DNA from: Pseudomonadaceae bacterium SI-3
Lineage (GTDB): Bacteria; Pseudomonadota; Gammaproteobacteria; Pseudomonadales; Pseudomonadaceae
DNA length: 64,000 nucleotides
NCBI GenBank assembly: GCA_004010935.1
Contig: CP026511.1
Span: 2,356,001 to 2,420,000, forward strand
Direction of reading: 5' to 3'
How positions within the stretch are numbered: the first letter of the stretch is position 1; each line of letters begins with the position of its first letter. Of the stretch, positions 28,648 to 37,849 are shown piece after piece. The notes below the pieces were generated by a model. The model had not been told where the DNA came from. It did no database searches and was given only the letters and a program-made list of their open reading frames with translations. The position numbers and the translations under genes are program-made.

Positions 28648-30108
28648 ATGACACATCGCTTACGTCTCCGCGCGGCGATTGCGGCCGCCTTGGTAACGCT
28701 CTCGGCGCCATTGTTCGCTGGACAAGTTCCCGGCTCAACCAACAAGCCCGACATCCCAATCAGCCATCGTGACCGTGTTTATGCTGCAGAACAATTTTCC
28801 AATACGGTTTCTGTTACTGACCCAGCCAGCAATGAACTGTTGGGGGTAATACGTCTTGGCGATCCACAGCCGGGAAATCTCAGTCCTTTGTATCGTGGCC
28901 AGGTATTAGTACATGGTTTGGGCTTCTCACCGGATCACCGCACGCTAGCGGTCGTTTCAATCGGCTCAAATTCGGTCAGCTTTATTGATACTGCAACCAA
29001 CTCAATCAAGCACGTGACTTATCTAGGCCGTTCACCTCACGAAGCTTTTTTTACCCCTGACGGGAAGGAAGTGTGGGTGACAGTCCGCGGGGAAGATTAC
29101 ATCGCTGTGATCGATACGAAGACCTTTGAGCAGAAGACACGGATCAAAGTCCCCGCGGGGCCTGGAATGCAGATATTTTCTCCGGACGGTAAGTACGGAT
29201 ATGTCTGCTCGTCATTCAGCCCTGAAACTAGCGTAATCGATCTAGCTAACCATAAGGTTGTCGGAACGCTCCCACAGGCAAGCCCTTTCTGCCCCGATCT
29301 AGCAGCGTCCCCCGACGGCAAACAGCTATGGCTTACTCTCAAAGATGTTGGCAAGGTCCAGGTATTTGACGCAAGGCCACCCTTCAAGCTGATGCGGACA
29401 CTTGATACGGGACCTATAACCAACCACGTTAATCTCGCTCACGTTGATGGGCGTACCCGAGCATATGTCACCGTGGGTGGTCTCAATCAGGTTCAAGTAT
29501 TCGACACTGACACTTTCGACCTTCTGACTACGATCGACGTAGGGCATCTTCCGCATGGTCTTTGGCCATCTGGTGACGGCAGTCGTATGTACGTTGGTTT
29601 AGAAAATGCTGATGCGCTCGCTGTAATTGACACCAAGACGAATAAGGTCGTAAAAAACATCGCGATAGGCCAAGCACCTCAGGCGGTTGTGTACGTTCCT
29701 AACGCTGTGCCTGAAGGAGATGGAAAGGCAAATCTCCAACCGCTCGGTCTCGCGGCGCAGACCGTTCAGCTAAAGCTTGCTCCTTCTGGACGAAAAGATA
29801 GTGAAGCTGTCCCGACTACAGTCACCCTATTCGAACAGGGCCTAACGCAAGTCTTACAGGCTTCGGTGACAGGGTTGGAGCCTAAGCACCCATATACGCT
29901 TGCGTTTGCTGAACGGTCGGATGGAACAGGACATTTGCAGCCTTTGGCTTCGTTTAACAGCAATCCAGCAGGCGCTGCTATCGTAAACGCTGTCGGACCA
30001 ATCAGGCAGGTCGTCAGTCAGCCGAAGGAAGGGCTCAAACGTTACCTAGTGATAGTCGCCGGCAGTGCCGATAAGCTGGGCGATATCATTCAACGCCAAG
30101 TCCTGTAA
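28648..30108 (+). CDS. Secreted YVTN beta-propeller protein
   Basis: 486 residues with a signal peptide (IAAALVTLSAPLFAG) and a propeller of YVTN-type repeats: FSNTVSVTDPASNELLGVI, GSNSVSFIDTATNSI, GEDYIAVIDTKTF, SPETSVIDLANHKVVGTL, LNQVQVFDTDTFDLLTTI and ADALAVIDTKTNKVVKNI. A separate C-terminal beta domain covers about residues 370-486. Such proteins act in the periplasm or at the surface and some accompany metal-binding proteins. The pairing with DUF305 suggests a shared metal-related role, which is inference. Confidence 0.85.
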   Translation: MTHRLRLRAAIAAALVTLSAPLFAGQVPGSTNKPDIPISHRDRVYAAEQFSNTVSVTDPASNELLGVIRLGDPQPGNLSPLYRGQVLVHGLGFSPDHRTLAVVSIGSNSVSFIDTATNSIKHVTYLGRSPHEAFFTPDGKEVWVTVRGEDYIAVIDTKTFEQKTRIKVPAGPGMQIFSPDGKYGYVCSSFSPETSVIDLANHKVVGTLPQASPFCPDLAASPDGKQLWLTLKDVGKVQVFDARPPFKLMRTLDTGPITNHVNLAHVDGRTRAYVTVGGLNQVQVFDTDTFDLLTTIDVGHLPHGLWPSGDGSRMYVGLENADALAVIDTKTNKVVKNIAIGQAPQAVVYVPNAVPEGDGKANLQPLGLAAQTVQLKLAPSGRKDSEAVPTTVTLFEQGLTQVLQASVTGLEPKHPYTLAFAERSDGTGHLQPLASFNSNPAGAAIVNAVGPIRQVVSQPKEGLKRYLVIVAGSADKLGDIIQRQVL

Positions 30109-30217
30109 CCTAGCACGCGCGGATCTAGACCAGGCGGTCGGCCGCAGATAAGGGAACTAAAGAACGTTTATCCAATATCGCTTGTAGTTCACTGGTTTGG
30201 GTCGGTCGTGTAGGACT

Positions 30218-30243
30218 GCACCCGTTCAAGGTTGAACGGGTGC
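30218..30243. terminator. Perfect 12-bp hairpin after the YVTN gene
   Basis: Arms gcacccgttcaa and ttgaacgggtgc separated by only two bases, 110 bp after the YVTN stop and 44 bp before the convergent mvaT stop. It has no T-run, so it may be a bidirectional attenuating hairpin rather than a classical terminator. Confidence 0.5.
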
Positions 30244-30286
30244 GCTCAAAGAGCTAAGGCAAGCGCGGCTCATCCAACAGGCCTAA

Positions 30287-30655
30287 TTATTGTCGCCAAC
30301 TCTCAACCGTGTCATTTCCATATTCTTTCTTCCAAGCTTTAAGTACCTTGTGGTTGCCGCCCTTCGTCTCAACAATCTCACCGTTGCTCGGGTTCTTATA
30401 ACGTTTAACGATCCGCTCACGACGGGAAATTTTAGCCGTGGGCGCTGCGCCCTTACGCGCATTCCCGCCGGCGTCTGGTTCGAAGATGCCGATAATATCT
30501 TTCAGGCTCATGTCATATTTTTCGAGAAGGGCTTTGAGCTTCTGCTCGAACTCTATTTCTTTCTTCAGCGCACTATCGGCTTTCAGGGCCTCCAGGCGCT
30601 TTAGTTGTTCTCCAATCTGAGCCTCTAGCGCCCGATACTCCGCGATCTTTGACAT
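30287..30655 (-). CDS. MvaT-family H-NS-like nucleoid protein
   Basis: 122 residues: an N-terminal coiled-coil dimerisation region (SKIAEYRALEAQIGEQLKRL), then a linker and the C-terminal DNA-binding AT-hook-like domain (RYKNPSNGEIVETKGGNHKV, LKAWKKEYG) typical of MvaT/MvaU. It silences AT-rich, horizontally acquired DNA. ATG at 30653-30655 chosen (MSKIAEY). Placed beside the most AT-rich, gene-poor stretch of the window, it may be an island-borne paralogue rather than the core MvaT. Confidence 0.9.
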   Translation of the reverse strand: MSKIAEYRALEAQIGEQLKRLEALKADSALKKEIEFEQKLKALLEKYDMSLKDIIGIFEPDAGGNARKGAAPTAKISRRERIVKRYKNPSNGEIVETKGGNHKVLKAWKKEYGNDTVESWRQ

Positions 30656-32015
30656 TTCATAACCCATAATCAATAAATTGTGGTAACAGCTAGACGTGGA
30701 ACATCATCAATATAAGCGTAATGGGCTGAAAAAAATACTCGGTGCGTGCTTTTGCCTCATCGCAACGGACCGAGGCACAGCTACCGGAGTCGAACAAGCG
30801 TGACCAAAGCCAGCGGTACCATATAATTTTTCCCGTAAGTTCCGCCGATCAAGTTGATAGAAAAGCGAGGCATAGCTCGTTATCATCTGATTCGAATGCT
30901 GGCAGGCTGGTCATCTAGTTGTGATGGCCTAGCTGATGCCTTACCTGTGCGCGAGAAGTTAATGCATGGATTGATACAAAACAAAGCGCGCTTAATTGCT
31001 CGGCGCTCCCCTAAGCTGGTGGGCATGTGAAGAATAGCCATTGATCCATCCGCCATCCGCCATCCGCCATCCGCCATCTGCACGGCGAGCTAAGACTCAT
31101 AATGAATTGCGCGCTCGTCTATGTGGGCATGAGTTATGCCGTAGGTCTTGAGATCGGTTAGATGAGCGTTGGCGTTCACTTGGTTGGACTCTTATCACTG
31201 ACCGTGCGGCGATCCAATTGCGAGTCAAGAACGGTAGGCGCGCGCGGTGCTGCTGTTGGGTTTTTGGTAGGGCTCAGCGGTTGCCAAACTGGCGAATGAA
31301 GATGCATTGACGATGCTGGCGATGGCGGCAAAATGATTCATGGCATAGATCCTCTGTCGAAGCGGGCGGAGTTACCCAATGCCTTCATCATCATGTTTCG
31401 CTGGCTGATGCAGAAGAAAGTCTAGTTATGGTGATTATCGACGCCGCTGATACCGTATCGTCAGCTGCTTACCATGTTGGCGCGCCTGTAACTAGGTCAG
31501 CGGTGATCCTGCAATGTGCTCAGCCAGCAAGCTTACTGGGCGGAGCCGTTCATTCCTCGCACCGTAAAGCCACCGGCACAGAGAGCTGGGTAAGCTAGAG
31601 GTAGGGACAAGAGTTCTTTTTCGGCAGCATGCGTAGCTATCACCAAGCTCACTACTGGATATCTAAACGGGTTTCAAATGCTGGACGATCACCGCCATGC
31701 TACCCCTACATCATCCGCGTACACCTTCCTTGTTATAAGCACGCAAAGAATATCTGGCCTATGAAGTCATGTGTCGAACCGCCGCCCGGATTGAGGGTTT
31801 CGTAGAAATCTTCGAGGACGGGCACCTTGTGCCAGAGGGCCGACGGAGTACGAACGGTGCGCGGATTTATCCCATGAACAGGCTTTGGCCAGCTGAAGCA
31901 GGCCGAGAGGACGGATTGAAAAGCGACCTGCCACACTAAAGCGCCGCTCCCTTGCGGCGCCTGAATGATGGCTTCATGGCCACCGCGCTGTGCATCGCTG
32001 GCCTAATGGTCGAGA
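30656..32015. other. Gene-poor, relatively AT-rich region
   Basis: About 1.36 kb with no convincing gene. A minus-strand frame at 31225-31341 (38 codons, MNHFAAIASIVNASSFASLA) looks like a signal peptide of a decayed secreted protein with an AGAGGA ribosome site. Another frame at 31733-31936 is of unknown kind. A heptamer repeat lies at 31047-31081. Confidence 0.45.
31047..31081 (+). repeat. Tandem heptamer repeat CATCCGC x4 plus one variant
   Basis: Four exact adjacent copies (31047-31074) followed by CATCTGC. The unit is not a multiple of three and lies outside any supported gene. It may vary in copy number between strains. Confidence 0.9.
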
Positions 32016-32963
32016 TTAAAGTGACCTGACCTGGTTGGCCGTTGACTGGGTGGCTTTTTGCTTTGCGAGCGTCTGGTCGTCTTCCTGCAGAAACACCTTA
32101 AAGGCTTGCCACAACGGGCTGCGATAGCGCTCAGGGTGCCATACGAGCGAGAAGGTGCGGGTCAGCGGCAAGTCTGTCTCCAGCGCTACCAGCTCGCCGC
32201 GCCCCAGTTCACCAGCCACGCTTAGCCGCGGCAGGCAGCCCAACCCGAAGCCGGTACGTACGGCTTGCTTGATGGCCTCGTGCTGGCTCAGCTCCATTCG
32301 CACCCTAATGCGCTCGACGAGCGGACGGACGGCCGCTTCGAATACCGCACGCGAACCCGAGCCGGGTTCACGCAAGATCCAAGGCTCGGTCGGAATGTCC
32401 GAGTCGGCTAGACGCCCTTGCGAGGCAAGTGAGTGCGCCGGGTTGCAAACTACCACCATCTCGTCGTGCCGCCAGACTTCAGATTTGAGCTTCGGATCTC
32501 TGCACTGGCCTTCGATCAGGCCCAGGTCAGCCTCAAGCCGCAACAGGTCAGCGATCACTTCGCCGGTATTGCGAAGCCGTATCTGAAGGTCCACCGCTGG
32601 GTGTCGCTCGCTGAACCGCCCAGCCAGCCCAGGCAGTAAGTAGGTTCCGATAGTTGCACTGGCCGCAACGGTCAGCATGCCTTGGAGTTCACCATCTGGC
32701 TCGCGAGCGGACTCGACGAAGGTGTCCAAGTCATATAGCAGTTGCTCGGCCTTGGGCAGCAGTCGACGGCCTAGCTCATTAAGTTGCAACCGCTTGCCGA
32801 GTCGCTCGAAGAGGGGCACGCCGAGGTGTTTCTCGAGATCGGCAAGCGACTGGCTGGTGGCCGACTGCGACAGACTCAGGTTTTGCGAGGCCGCGCTGAC
32901 TGTGCCGGCGCGCGTTACGGCGACGAAAACCTGTAGGTGACGAAAACTAACTCCTAAATGCAT
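32016..32963 (-). CDS. LysR-family regulator (CysB/CbbR-like branch)
   Basis: 315 residues: N-terminal winged helix-turn-helix (FRHLQVFVAVTRAGTVSAAS ... LEKHLGVPLFERLGK) and a type-2 periplasmic-binding-protein-like effector domain. It is divergently transcribed from the YeiH-type exporter, the usual arrangement for a LysR activator and its target, and a dyad lies between them. It probably senses a sulfur metabolite, as the related YeiE and CysB-type regulators do; the effector is unknown. Confidence 0.87.
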   Translation of the reverse strand: MHLGVSFRHLQVFVAVTRAGTVSAASQNLSLSQSATSQSLADLEKHLGVPLFERLGKRLQLNELGRRLLPKAEQLLYDLDTFVESAREPDGELQGMLTVAASATIGTYLLPGLAGRFSERHPAVDLQIRLRNTGEVIADLLRLEADLGLIEGQCRDPKLKSEVWRHDEMVVVCNPAHSLASQGRLADSDIPTEPWILREPGSGSRAVFEAAVRPLVERIRVRMELSQHEAIKQAVRTGFGLGCLPRLSVAGELGRGELVALETDLPLTRTFSLVWHPERYRSPLWQAFKVFLQEDDQTLAKQKATQSTANQVRSL

Positions 32964-32980
32964 AGTGTTTTTTCCGACTA

Positions 32981-32996
32981 GTTATATCGTTATAAC
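32981..32996. promoter_or_regulatory. Candidate LysR operator
   Basis: The dyad GTTATA-TCGT-TATAAC sits 18 bp upstream of the LysR start in the divergent spacer and contains a T-N11-A pattern typical of LysR sites. Confidence 0.6.
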
Positions 32997-33062
32997 CACT
33001 TTCACATAGCCGTTACCTTGCACCTAGCCTTGGGCAACGACAAGCGCCAGAGGAGAGCGACT

Positions 33063-34061
33063 ATGTGGCAGGGGCTAATGCTCTGTGGAATCCTGACTGC
33101 CGGCGGCTACGGCTTAAAGCTAATCCCTGGGCTGCGCGAGAGCGGATTCAGTCCATTGGTGTTTGCGCTTTTGCTGGGCCTGATTATGGGTAATCTGCCC
33201 CGTCTCGAACGGCTGGCGTCGGCAGCGCGCCCCGGCCTGCATTTCGCTACGCGCTGGTTGCTGCGGGGTGGCATCGTGCTGTTCGGCCTGTCGATGACGC
33301 TGCAGCAGATCGGCGCACTGGGTCCGTCTATCCTGCTCCTCGACGTACTCGTCATCGGAACCGTGATGTTGGTCGGGTATCAATTCGGCACCCGGGTGCT
33401 CGGGCTTGATTGCGAGACCACGCTGCTAACCTGCGCAGGCAGTGCGATTTGTGGGGCGGCTGCGGTACTGGCGACCGAAGCGACCATTCGCGCACGTCCT
33501 GCGGCGACTTCGATGGCCGTGGCAACCGTAGTGTTGTTCGGCTCGCTGGCGATGCTCGTGTATCCACTGCTGTACCCGCTCACCGGAATGGACGAAGCTC
33601 AGTTTGGCGTTTACCTCGGAGCAACGATTCACGAGGTGGCGCAGGTTATCGCCGCTGGCGACGCAGTGGGACCAGCGGCCTTGGCCAACGCTGTGATCGT
33701 CAAGCTCGTACGCGTCATGCTGCTGGTCCCCTTCCTGTTGCTGGTAGGCCAATGGTGGCTCAAGCGGCGAACCGCGGCGGATAGCACCAGGCGGGGGACC
33801 TTGGTGATCCCTTGGTTCGCCTTTGGGTTCCTGGTGATGGTTGGCTTTAACAGCATTGTGCATCTGCCGACAGCACTACATGACGGGTTGGTGCTGGCCG
33901 GTCAGGTCGCGCTAACCATGGCCATGGCGGCGCTGGGATACGAGACGCGGCTGGAAAAGCTGGCTGCATTGGGGATCAAACCGTTTGCTCTCGCGCTGTG
34001 CCTGTTTGTCCTTCTGACCGGTGGTGGGCTGGCATCGGTGAGTGTCCTTGCTCGCATTTGA
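33063..34061 (+). CDS. YeiH/UPF0324-family membrane protein (putative sulfate/sulfite exporter)
   Basis: 332 residues with about ten transmembrane helices, including the conserved GLSMTLQQIGALG, CAGSAICGAAAVLATE and GATIHEVAQVIAAG motifs of the family annotated as putative sulfate exporters. The ATG at 33063 is preceded by GAGGAG at 7 bp. Control by the divergent LysR gene is likely. Its position in a region rich in sulfur genes supports export of a sulfur oxyanion, but this is inference. Confidence 0.85.
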   Translation: MWQGLMLCGILTAGGYGLKLIPGLRESGFSPLVFALLLGLIMGNLPRLERLASAARPGLHFATRWLLRGGIVLFGLSMTLQQIGALGPSILLLDVLVIGTVMLVGYQFGTRVLGLDCETTLLTCAGSAICGAAAVLATEATIRARPAATSMAVATVVLFGSLAMLVYPLLYPLTGMDEAQFGVYLGATIHEVAQVIAAGDAVGPAALANAVIVKLVRVMLLVPFLLLVGQWWLKRRTAADSTRRGTLVIPWFAFGFLVMVGFNSIVHLPTALHDGLVLAGQVALTMAMAALGYETRLEKLAALGIKPFALALCLFVLLTGGGLASVSVLARI

Positions 34062-34142
34062 CGTCAGTGGACTACGAAGCAGTCCTCGTTCCAGGCACTG
34101 GATGCCCATGAAAAGAGATTTCGATGAAGCCTAACGCTTTTG

Positions 34143-34171
34143 GGAATAAATCGTAGTGGCGCTCGTAATAC
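34143..34171 (+). promoter_or_regulatory. Candidate ECF-sigma promoter of msrPQ
   Basis: GGAAT (34143-34147), 16-bp spacer, then CGTAATAC (34164-34171). The same architecture occurs before the NTF2-like gene and before the ECF sigma gene. The transcript would have a leader of about 165 bases before msrP. Confidence 0.65.
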
Positions 34172-34337
34172 GAGTACGCCGGTATGCAACCGAGTGCGTT
34201 CATAATCCCAGCCGACTTGATGCTGCAGTTATCCCGGCTGGGGCAGGTACGCCTGCAACGCGCAATCGGAGCGGCATCGGACGGGTCAAGGCCCGCAGTG
34301 GATCGCTGCAAGGCCAACGAATCATAGCGAGGCCTTC

Positions 34338-35351
34338 ATGCTAGTAGAGATACCAAGCAATTCCCGTTGCCAGCCATCGGAGATCACTCCGGAAGCTTTA
34401 TATCTATCTAGGCGGCGGTTCATAGCAGGTGCTGCTGGCGTCGCTGCAATCGCCTTGCCGGGGCTTTGCCGCGCGGAGCAGGGAGCGGGGCCATATGACG
34501 TTCAGGTGCCAGGCAAGCAACCGGCTTGGTTTTCCAACAAACTGCAGGCCGCTCGGTGGAAGGCAATGATAGCCAGTGGAGAAGCCATTACGCCCTTCGA
34601 CGACGCAACTGGCTATAACAATTTTTATGAATTTGGCGCAAACAAGGATGACCCGGCGAAACGTGCCGGTGCAATGGATACGCAGCCTTGGACGGTTGAA
34701 ATAGACGGCGCGGTAGGCAAGCCTGGCACCTATAGTATTGAAGACCTCGTGCAGCCCCACCGGCTTGAGGAGCGCATCTATCGGCTGCGTTGTGTGGAAG
34801 CCTGGTCGATGGTTATTCCCTGGCTGGGCTTCCCCCTCGCTGAGCTGATCAAGCGTGCCGAACCCACGGGTGGCGCCAAGTATGTGAGCTTCCAGACGGC
34901 GGTTTTGCCCGAAGTGATGCCAGCCGTGAAGTCACGCTTTGGTCTGATTGACTGGCCGTATCGCGAAGGGCTGCGAATGGATGAAGCCATGCATCCCCTT
35001 ACGATTATGGCGGTCGGCATGTATGGTCGCGTCCTAGCCGAGCAAAACGGTGCGCCGATGCGGCTGGTCGTACCTTGGAAATACGGCTTCAAAAGCATCA
35101 AGTCGATAGTGCGCATCAGCCTCGTTGAAGAGCAACCGTACACGACTTGGCAGAATCTTGCGCCTCAGGAGTATGGCTTTTACGCCAATGTTAATCCCAA
35201 GGTGGATCACCCGCGCTGGACGCAATCCCGCGAGCGGCGCCTGCCTACCAATCTCTTCAGCCCGAACGTACGCGACACGCTAATGTTCAATGGATACGAG
35301 GACGAGGTGGCGAGCCTTTATCAGGGGATGGATCTGAGCAAGTTCTACTGA
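34338..35351 (+). CDS. msrP: Periplasmic methionine sulfoxide reductase catalytic subunit MsrP
   Basis: A 337-residue molybdopterin (Mo-MPT) enzyme exported by the Tat pathway: the twin-arginine signal is [12 protein letters not shown] (residues 24-35). It repairs oxidised methionines of periplasmic proteins. The Mo-ligand cysteine is Cys152 in [11 protein letters not shown], followed by [14 protein letters not shown] typical of YedY/MsrP. It overlaps msrQ by one base and should receive electrons from it. In Pseudomonas and E. coli this system responds to hypochlorous-type stress. Confidence 0.95.
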   Translation: MLVEIPSNSRCQPSEITPEALYLSRRRFIAGAAGVAAIALPGLCRAEQGAGPYDVQVPGKQPAWFSNKLQAARWKAMIASGEAITPFDDATGYNNFYEFGANKDDPAKRAGAMDTQPWTVEIDGAVGKPGTYSIEDLVQPHRLEERIYRLRCVEAWSMVIPWLGFPLAELIKRAEPTGGAKYVSFQTAVLPEVMPAVKSRFGLIDWPYREGLRMDEAMHPLTIMAVGMYGRVLAEQNGAPMRLVVPWKYGFKSIKSIVRISLVEEQPYTTWQNLAPQEYGFYANVNPKVDHPRWTQSRERRLPTNLFSPNVRDTLMFNGYEDEVASLYQGMDLSKFY

Positions 35352-35998
35352 TGAAGCATCCGGTCTTTCGCAGCGCAGTGTTCATCGCTGCGGCCGTCTG
35401 GCCGCTGCTATGGCTCTATCAGGCGTGGACTTCTGCGCTCGGGCCTGACCCGGGGAAAGTACTGGTCGAGCGGCTAGGGCTTGGAGGCCTAATTCTCCTG
35501 CTCCTCACGCTGTCGCTGTCGCCTTTGCAATGGGTGACGCGCTGGGCCGGCTGGTCTCTAGTCCGAAGACAGCTCGGCCTATGGACTTTCGCCTATGGAT
35601 GCTTACACCTGGTGTCGTATCTGCTGTTTATCTTAGGGGAGGAATGGTCGCAGCTCAGTACAGAGCTGACCGAGCGTCCCTACATCATCGTTGGAGCACT
35701 GGCGTGGCTGAGTCTGCTCGTGCTCGCGGCGACATCTAACCGTTTTAGCATGCGTATGCTTGGTGCTCGCTGGAAAACACTGCACCGGCTGGTCTACCTG
35801 ATACTCGGCTTAGTGCTGCTGCACATGTTGTGGGTGGTTCGATCGGATATCGCACTTTGGACACTTTACTTCAGCTTGGGCGCAGCTTTGATGCTGTTGC
35901 GCACACCACGGGCCAGGGGATGTCTAAAGCAGCTCCGACAACCCCCGCCGCGAACTGGCAGGCTCGCCTCAGCGCGACATGCCAGTGCGGATCACTGA
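35351..35998 (+). CDS. msrQ: Heme-binding membrane subunit MsrQ
   Basis: A 215-residue ferric-reductase-like membrane protein with about six helices and heme-ligand histidines ([32 protein letters not shown]). It passes electrons from the quinone pool or flavin reductase to MsrP. It starts at the ATG overlapping the msrP stop (TGATG). Confidence 0.93.
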   Translation: MKHPVFRSAVFIAAAVWPLLWLYQAWTSALGPDPGKVLVERLGLGGLILLLLTLSLSPLQWVTRWAGWSLVRRQLGLWTFAYGCLHLVSYLLFILGEEWSQLSTELTERPYIIVGALAWLSLLVLAATSNRFSMRMLGARWKTLHRLVYLILGLVLLHMLWVVRSDIALWTLYFSLGAALMLLRTPRARGCLKQLRQPPPRTGRLASARHASADH

Positions 35999-36427
35999 GA
36001 GTAAGGGGGCGCCGAACAATGACAGGGCCGCGCTCTCGGGGTGCCAAGCGGCTAGGCCTACTTTGCCCACTCTTCAAAATACCTGATCGACACTGAGCAC
36101 GGATGCGGAAGCTACCCCGGCCCACTGCACTGGCGAACTCGACTCGGACGATGGTGGAGCTTGCCGAAGCGCAGTTCGGCCTCACATCGGAACGCCTCAA
36201 CCCACTCTAAGCGTCCGGATGGACTCGCTGCAGGGGCGGTAGAGGAATCCCTAATTCCGTCATCTGTAAGCGGCCGGCTGGTTCCAGTCTTCGAGATATC
36301 GCCCAGAGCTTCTCACGCGCCTTTGCCTGGAATATCGCATTCATAGGCCAGTTGTTAATATTTGCTTACAGGCCGTTATCATTCCTCACGTCTGAACCTT
36401 ACACCGGACCTGCTCTATCGATTCGCG
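35999..36427. other. Intergenic region without a supported gene
   Basis: It separates msrQ from the convergent anti-sigma gene. Only short frames without conserved features are present and no clear terminator was found. Confidence 0.4.
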
Positions 36428-37180
36428 CTATATCAAAGGAGCTATAGCTTGCTGTACGGCTGCGGATCTTGGACTGGTGCCTTGGCTCACAACAGCATAG
36501 TGATACGTCCCGTCCGCCCAGTATTGGGCGACTAAGCCCTCAGCTCGTCGGCTACCTCGGCCAATAGTTTTGTGCCCTGGAGGCCGAACGTAAAACAGTA
36601 TGGTCTCGCCTCGATCATCCCTATACAGCACCATGGCGGCGGCTCCTTGGTCGGTGGCCATCAAGCGCGCGCCGACCGGCCGAAATCCGTACGGTTCGAA
36701 GTCCGGCATGGGTGCTGCGGCCTCAAAGTGCGAATCAAGCCAACGCTGCAGTGTGCTGGTTTCATGGGTAGCGAGATCAACGGCCGGAGAGCTAACGCTG
36801 TTAAATAAGCGATAGGCTTCAACAGCGTCAGCCATCGGCAGGCCAGTTGATGGAGTGAATGCTCCTCGACCATGCCACCCCCCAGTGATGCCAAGCGTTA
36901 GCGCTAGGACTAGCGAAGCCGCAGTCGCAACGAGCCGTTGCCGCCGTTGCTTTATTTCAACTCGAAGCCGTGCCGGATCTAACTCAATCGCAGGCGCACT
37001 TGTAGGAAGCCCAGCTAACGCTGCCCGAAGCTGCTGAGCATCGTATTCAAGCGAGGCGACTTTTTGAGCTAGCTCTGAGTCCTTGGCCGCTAACGATTCG
37101 ATTTCTGCCATTCGACGTGGTGGGAGTTCGCCATCTATGAAAGCGCTCAATTCATCTGAGGTCGGTAGGGTCGGCTTCAT
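36428..37180 (-). CDS. Transmembrane anti-sigma factor
   Basis: 250 residues: a cytoplasmic N-terminal anti-sigma domain (DELSAFIDGELPPRRMAEIESL, quoted in part), one transmembrane helix (LVATAASLVLALTLGITGGW, about residues 83-102) and a periplasmic sensor part of about 145 residues. The cysteine-histidine zinc site of ZAS-type anti-sigmas is not evident. Its ATG overlaps the sigma stop by 4 bp, so the two are produced together. It presumably holds the sigma factor at the membrane until an envelope signal arrives. Confidence 0.87.
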   Translation of the reverse strand: MKPTLPTSDELSAFIDGELPPRRMAEIESLAAKDSELAQKVASLEYDAQQLRAALAGLPTSAPAIELDPARLRVEIKQRRQRLVATAASLVLALTLGITGGWHGRGAFTPSTGLPMADAVEAYRLFNSVSSPAVDLATHETSTLQRWLDSHFEAAAPMPDFEPYGFRPVGARLMATDQGAAAMVLYRDDRGETILFYVRPPGHKTIGRGSRRAEGLVAQYWADGTYHYAVVSQGTSPRSAAVQQAIAPLI

Positions 37181-37689
37181 TTCAGTAACCGCATATATGG
37201 AAGATTAATCTGCCCTTCGCTTAAAACGCGTAGCGCTTGGCGGGCGCGGGCCAGCCGGGACATTACGGTCCCGATAGGAATACCCAGGCTTTCTGCCGCT
37301 TCGCGGTAACTTAGCCCTTCAACTCCTACGATGAGGAGCAATGCTCGTTGCTCAGCTGTGAGCTTGCCGAAAGCTTCAAGCGTGGATTGCGCTTCGGCTA
37401 CATCCTCAGTAGCGCTGGTCTCTTCGTCAACATAAGTGAAAATTGAAAGTATTCGAGCATAGCGACGCTGGCGACGCTGGCCGTCGATGAACTGCCGATA
37501 CAAAATGGTGAACAACCAAGCGCGTAGATCGCCGTCTTCCTGACGCGTACCGCGCCAAGTTAAAGCCTTCTCGACCGAAGACTGCACTAGGTCGTCAGCG
37601 GTAGCGCTGTTTCGCGTGAGCCATAGAGCAAAACGGCGAAGACGAGGAAGAAGCTCTCGGAACTGTTCGTCTGTGATCCCTTGCGTCAT
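37177..37689 (-). CDS. ECF RNA polymerase sigma factor
   Basis: 170 residues: sigma region 2 (FALWLTRNSATADDLVQSSV ... LRAWLFTILYRQFID) and region 4 (LLIVGVEGLSYREAAESLGI, GTVMSRLARARQAL). It is preceded on its own strand by the GGAAT-N16-CGTC motif, which suggests autoregulation, and the same kind of motif precedes msrP and the divergent NTF2-like gene. It probably directs an envelope oxidative-stress response. Confidence 0.92.
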   Translation of the reverse strand: MTQGITDEQFRELLPRLRRFALWLTRNSATADDLVQSSVEKALTWRGTRQEDGDLRAWLFTILYRQFIDGQRRQRRYARILSIFTYVDEETSATEDVAEAQSTLEAFGKLTAEQRALLLIVGVEGLSYREAAESLGIPIGTVMSRLARARQALRVLSEGQINLPYMRLLK

Positions 37690-37726
37690 TTGATTAGAGG
37701 CCTGCTTGGTTAGCTGTCAGACGCTA

Positions 37727-37751
37727 GACGATCAGGTGAGCAAATTATTCC
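37727..37751 (-). promoter_or_regulatory. Candidate autoregulatory ECF promoter
   Basis: On the minus strand GGAAT (37751-37747), 16-bp spacer, CGTC (37730-37727), about 40 bp before the sigma factor ATG. Confidence 0.7.
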
Positions 37752-37769
37752 AGTCTCCAGAAAAAATTC

Positions 37770-37798
37770 GGAATAAAAACCTTAGCGGGGCGTAGTAC
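37770..37798 (+). promoter_or_regulatory. Candidate ECF promoter of the NTF2-like gene
   Basis: GGAAT (37770-37774), 16-bp spacer, CGTAGTAC (37791-37798), about 52 bp before the ATG. It is nearly identical to the msrP motif (CGTAATAC). Confidence 0.7.
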
Positions 37799-37849
37799 TA
37801 GCGTGTGCTCACACGGAGTACGCTGGTTCTTTCCTTTTAGGACGCCCCT

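Noticed and set aside
31047..31081. CATCCGC array as a CRISPR or coding repeat
   Set aside because: The heptamers are directly adjacent without spacers and lie outside any supported frame.
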